Assembly: GCF_001983105.1 (NCBI RefSeq)
Contig: NZ_MOMC01000058.1
Span: forward strand, 57,675 to 69,490
Origin: Pseudofrankia asymbiotica
GTDB taxonomy: Bacteria > Actinomycetota > Actinomycetes > Frankiales > Frankiaceae
Length of the DNA: 11,816 bases
Direction: 5' to 3'
Shown: positions 11,654 to 11,816 of the stretch, one piece after another
Layout: the number at the start of each line of letters is the position of its first letter
Numbering within the stretch: position 1 is the first letter of the stretch
The notes under the pieces: generated by a model
Database searches by the model: none
The model's input: the letters and a program-made list of their open reading frames with translations, nothing else
What the model was told of the DNA's origin: nothing
Position numbers and translations under genes: made by a program

Positions 11654-11816
11654 GTGAGGCTGGTGGACGGGCTTCGGGTGGGGTTCCACGCCGGGATGGA
11701 CGTCGAGCGGGCGATGGCGCTCGAGCGGCTGCCGATCGACTCGCTGTGGGCGGCCGGGCACATCGCCTCGCCGAACCCGACGAGCGAGGCGATGATGGGC
11801 CTCGCCCGCCTGTCGG
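11654..11816 (+). CDS. Luciferase-like (LLM class) probably F420-dependent oxidoreductase, N-terminal part
   Basis: Fifty-four residues are visible before the window ends. The stretch LRVGFHAGMDVERAMALERL, then PIDSLWAAGHIASPNPTSEAMMGLARLS, matches the start of bacterial luciferase-like TIM-barrel enzymes (PF00296). In actinobacteria these mostly use F420 and act as dehydrogenases or reductases on alcohols, imines or CoA-linked substrates. The start is uncertain: GTG 11654 is listed, ATG 11645 is three codons upstream in frame, and GTG 11663 and 11678 are possible. None has a clear ribosome site. Only 38 nt separate it from the hairpin at 11590-11615, leaving little room for a promoter, so the junction that truncated the SDR may also have removed its original upstream region. 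Confidence 0.8.
   Translation, partial: MRLVDGLRVGFHAGMDVERAMALERLPIDSLWAAGHIASPNPTSEAMMGLARLS

Noticed and set aside
10103..11761. A 552-codon minus-strand open frame over the kinase gene
   Set aside because: No family features; it is the mirror of the APH-type coding sequence and crosses repeats, a terminator and the junction.

Overview
This is a very GC-rich stretch with GTG starts, 4-nt gene overlaps, long accidental ORFs on every frame and F420-type oxidoreductases. It reads as a chromosomal accessory catabolic region of a high-GC actinomycete. A Frankia-like or mycobacterial-type organism is the best guess, from gene content only. No RNA gene, CRISPR array, complete insertion sequence or phage gene was seen.

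Layout: at the left edge (1-546, minus strand) is the N-terminal part of a lipoprotein substrate-binding protein of a branched-chain-amino-acid-type ABC importer. A 398-nt divergent control region follows (547-944), with a 10-bp inverted repeat and a 13-bp palindrome sitting between plausible -35 and -10 boxes. From 945 to 9474 eight plus-strand genes lie head to tail: a family III CoA-transferase, a DUF35 zinc-ribbon/OB-fold protein and a thiolase-like protein (these three overlap by 4 nt each), then an aldehyde dehydrogenase, a metal-dependent amidohydrolase-family enzyme, a [3Fe-4S] ferredoxin, a short-chain dehydrogenase and a cytochrome P450. A strong GC hairpin begins 3 nt after the P450 stop. 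Downstream are an F420-type nitroreductase-family protein, a 25-codon leader ORF coupled by ATGA overlap to an APH-type kinase, a truncated SDR fragment, a second hairpin, and the start of a luciferase-like (F420-dependent) oxidoreductase that runs off the right edge.

Working together (inference): the P450 with its adjacent ferredoxin could hydroxylate a hydrophobic substrate. The SDR and aldehyde dehydrogenase could take the alcohol to an acid, the CoA-transferase could make the CoA thioester, and the thiolase-like/DUF35 pair could cleave a C-C bond, as the Ltp2-ChsH2 pair does in steroid side-chain degradation. The amidohydrolase-family enzyme could act as a hydrolase or decarboxylase. The substrate cannot be read from the sequence; a terpenoid, alicyclic or steroid-like carbon source is plausible. 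The divergent ABC binding protein may belong to uptake.

The non-coding and N-terminal coding DNA is unusual. At least six places carry short tandem repeats (units of 8, 9, 15 and 23 bp). The 9-bp repeats have entered the 5' coding ends of both divergent genes in frame and bring TTA leucine codons with them, a codon that is otherwise almost absent here.
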